A stretch of DNA of 37,737 nt from Ottowia sp. (lineage in GTDB: Bacteria > Pseudomonadota > Gammaproteobacteria > Burkholderiales > Burkholderiaceae). A model generated the notes under the pieces. The model had not been told where the DNA came from. It did not search any database and saw only the letters and a list, made by a program, of their open reading frames with translations. Location: positions 1 through 37,737 of the forward strand of contig JADYYQ010000092.1 in NCBI GenBank assembly GCA_020853585.1, written 5' to 3'. Of the stretch, positions 36,377 through 37,737 are shown piece by piece. Within the stretch, counting starts at the first letter, position 1; each line of letters begins with the position of its first letter. The position numbers and the translations under genes were made by a program.

Positions 36377-37126
36377 TTAGATCACCTTCGCTTCGTTTTT
36401 TAGTTTGTCGATTAAGGTTGTGATATCGGGCACCATGATGCCGGCACTGCGCTTAGGTGGCTCGGTAACTTTAAGCGTCGTTAACCGGGGAGTGATATCA
36501 ATGCCGAGTGCGAGAGGTGTTGTGATGTCTATTTGTTTTTTCTTTGCCTTCATGATGTTAGGCAGCGTCACATAACGCGGTTCATTTAGGCGTAAGTCGA
36601 CGGTGATGATCGCCGGTAGCGTGATTGCGATTGTTTCTAGTCCTTCATCCACTTCGCGAGTGACCTGTGCTTTGCCATCGGACAAGGTTATTTTGGATGC
36701 AAATGTTGCTTGCGAAAGATCCGTGAGTGCTGCAAGCATTTGCCCAGTCTGTCCACAATCGTCATCGATTGCTTGTTTGCCTAACATGATCAATTGCGGT
36801 TTCTCTTGATCGACTAATGCTTTGAGAATTTTGGCGACCGCAAGCGGTTGAAGTAGCGCGTCTGTTTCGACCAAAATGCCACGATCAGCGCCCATTGCCA
36901 TAGCGGTGCGCAGTGTTTCTTGGCAAGCAGTGCTGCCGCACGATATAACAACAATCTCTGTTGCTAGCCCTGCTTCTTTTAGCCGCACCGCTTCTTCGAC
37001 TGCAATTTCGTCGAATGGGTTCATGCTCATTTTGACATGGGCTGTCTCCACATCGGTGTTATCTGATTTGACGCGTACTTTTACGTTGTAGTCGACGACG
37101 CGTTTTACTGCGACCAATATTTTCAT
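36377..37126 (-). CDS. etfB: Electron-transfer flavoprotein beta subunit
   Basis: Partner of EtfA and binder of AMP in the heterodimer. [20 protein letters not shown] opens the chain; [17 protein letters not shown], the family signature [31 protein letters not shown] and IMKAKKKQI follow. Length 249 is standard. AAGG precedes the ATG at 37126. It is first in etfB-etfA-acyl-CoA dehydrogenase, a Burkholderia-like order. Confidence 0.96.
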   Translation of the reverse strand: MKILVAVKRVVDYNVKVRVKSDNTDVETAHVKMSMNPFDEIAVEEAVRLKEAGLATEIVVISCGSTACQETLRTAMAMGADRGILVETDALLQPLAVAKILKALVDQEKPQLIMLGKQAIDDDCGQTGQMLAALTDLSQATFASKITLSDGKAQVTREVDEGLETIAITLPAIITVDLRLNEPRYVTLPNIMKAKKKQIDITTPLALGIDITPRLTTLKVTEPPKRSAGIMVPDITTLIDKLKNEAKVI

Positions 37127-37624
37127 GAACGCCTTACCTAAAAATGAGATGTATTTTCAAAGGCCCTTGCACAACTGACGGTTTGCATCCAATGCGGTAT
37201 TAGGGTTGGTGAATGCGCATGTGTGTTGTGTGCATTCTGTTTCTGGCAAGCCTTGCTGCCTAGTTTGTAACCTAGGTGGGCAATGGGCATGGCGCAAGAA
37301 ACATACTTTGTCCCCTATGCTGTGCTTTGAGTGCGTTTATTGTTCGTTGTGCAACGGTCTTCACCCGCGTTAAGTGGATGAAGGCGATGGAATTGTACTT
37401 GAGAGATTTTTTTGTTAAAACAAAAGTTAAGGCGAGCAAATGTGAGTAGAGTGAAAATTTGAATAAAATGCGATGCGTGCGCAGCGCAGTAAAGCAAAAA
37501 TGAGGCAGCAGTGTTGTGCTTCTTACCGTACTATGTGCCTTGTTTTCAAGATACGCTTGGCGGGAAAATAAAGAACAAATTCCATGTTGATATCCCGTTT
37601 GTATATATGGGGATTGAGGTAGCC
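37127..37624. other. Gene-free stretch upstream of etfB
   Basis: About 500 bases with no believable gene. A 122-codon minus frame (37272-37640) starts inside the insertion-sequence end and has no known motif, so I treat it as chance. The etfB promoter must lie in the first part. Confidence 0.4.
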
Positions 37625-37737
37625 TGACAAATTCGGACACTCCAACTTGGTATATTACCTAAAATTGGAGCAAGGATGAGCAAGCAAGAAAGCTACACAA
37701 AAGAGTATCGCGGCGAGGCGGTCAAACTTGTATTGGA
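37625..37737 (+). mobile_element. Left end of an IS3-type insertion sequence (cut by window edge)
   Basis: Begins about the TG at 37625 with an end-like sequence (TGACAAATTCGGACACTCC), and carries the start of a transposase OrfA 50 bases in. The right end and the target duplication lie outside the window, so the boundary is an estimate. Confidence 0.6.
37676..37737 (+). CDS. IS3-family transposase OrfA, N-terminal fragment
   Basis: Only 20 full codons are inside the window. They read MSKQESYTKEYRGEAVKLVL, a typical start of IS3-family OrfA, which carries a helix-turn-helix for binding the element's ends. GGAGCAAGG stands just upstream of the ATG at 37676. In this family a full transposase is usually made by frameshifting into a second frame. 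Confidence 0.75.
   Translation, partial: MSKQESYTKEYRGEAVKLVL

Noticed and set aside
37272-37640. A 122-codon minus frame upstream of etfB
   Set aside because: It starts within the insertion-sequence end and resembles no protein I know.
1-37737. CRISPR arrays
   Set aside because: No regularly spaced repeat series was seen; the paired repeats near the kinases have only two units each.

Overview
The window most resembles a Burkholderiaceae-type betaproteobacterium with a reduced, host-associated genome. This rests on protein similarity and on conserved gene blocks: rpsU-yqeY-dnaG-rpoD-tRNA(CAU), lpxH-ppiB-ppiA-cysS-alkA, rpmF-plsX-fabH-fabD-fabG-acpP-fabF-rpoE, slmA-metX-metW-ampG, and etfB-etfA-acyl-CoA dehydrogenase. 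Base composition is well below that of free-living Burkholderia, spacers are long and empty, and there are eukaryote-like kinases and an effector-like protein. Together these fit an intracellular symbiont such as the fungal endosymbionts of the Mycoavidus/Glomeribacter type. That placement is inference, not a database result.

Layout. 1-3000: 3' part of recG, then an AmpG-type muropeptide permease. 3300-5860 (minus): metW, metX and the TetR-like nucleoid-occlusion factor slmA. 5860-7620 (minus): an isolated rfbC and a secreted Cu/Zn superoxide dismutase after a 0.5 kb empty stretch. 7728-13000 (plus): the macromolecular-synthesis cluster rpsU, yqeY, dnaG, rpoD and a CAU-anticodon tRNA. 13000-14790: one unfamiliar gene behind the tRNA, whose product carries an SGC...His arrangement like that of CNF-type glutamine deamidase toxins. 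14789-19050: lpxH, two cyclophilins, cysS and an AlkA-like glycosylase. 19270-27581 (minus): YceD, L32, the phospholipid and type II fatty-acid synthesis genes, and rpoE. This block is stretched by two empty spacers of about 0.6 kb and ends at rpoE with no anti-sigma gene after it. 27861-29685 (plus): a TM2-domain protein and dadA. 29726-33386: an AT-rich island with two tandem Ser/Thr kinase genes, each preceded by a duplicated 44-base element and a terminator-like hairpin. 33387-37126 (minus): acyl-CoA dehydrogenase and the electron-transfer flavoprotein genes. The window ends in the left part of an IS3-type insertion sequence.

Most genes are housekeeping: envelope lipid synthesis (fab, plsX, lpxH), peptidoglycan recycling (ampG), replication and transcription (dnaG, rpoD), cysteine charging and methionine synthesis, and fatty-acid oxidation. 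The parts most likely to be new are the CNF-like candidate effector (13433-14551) and the kinase island with its repeated leaders (29726-33386).
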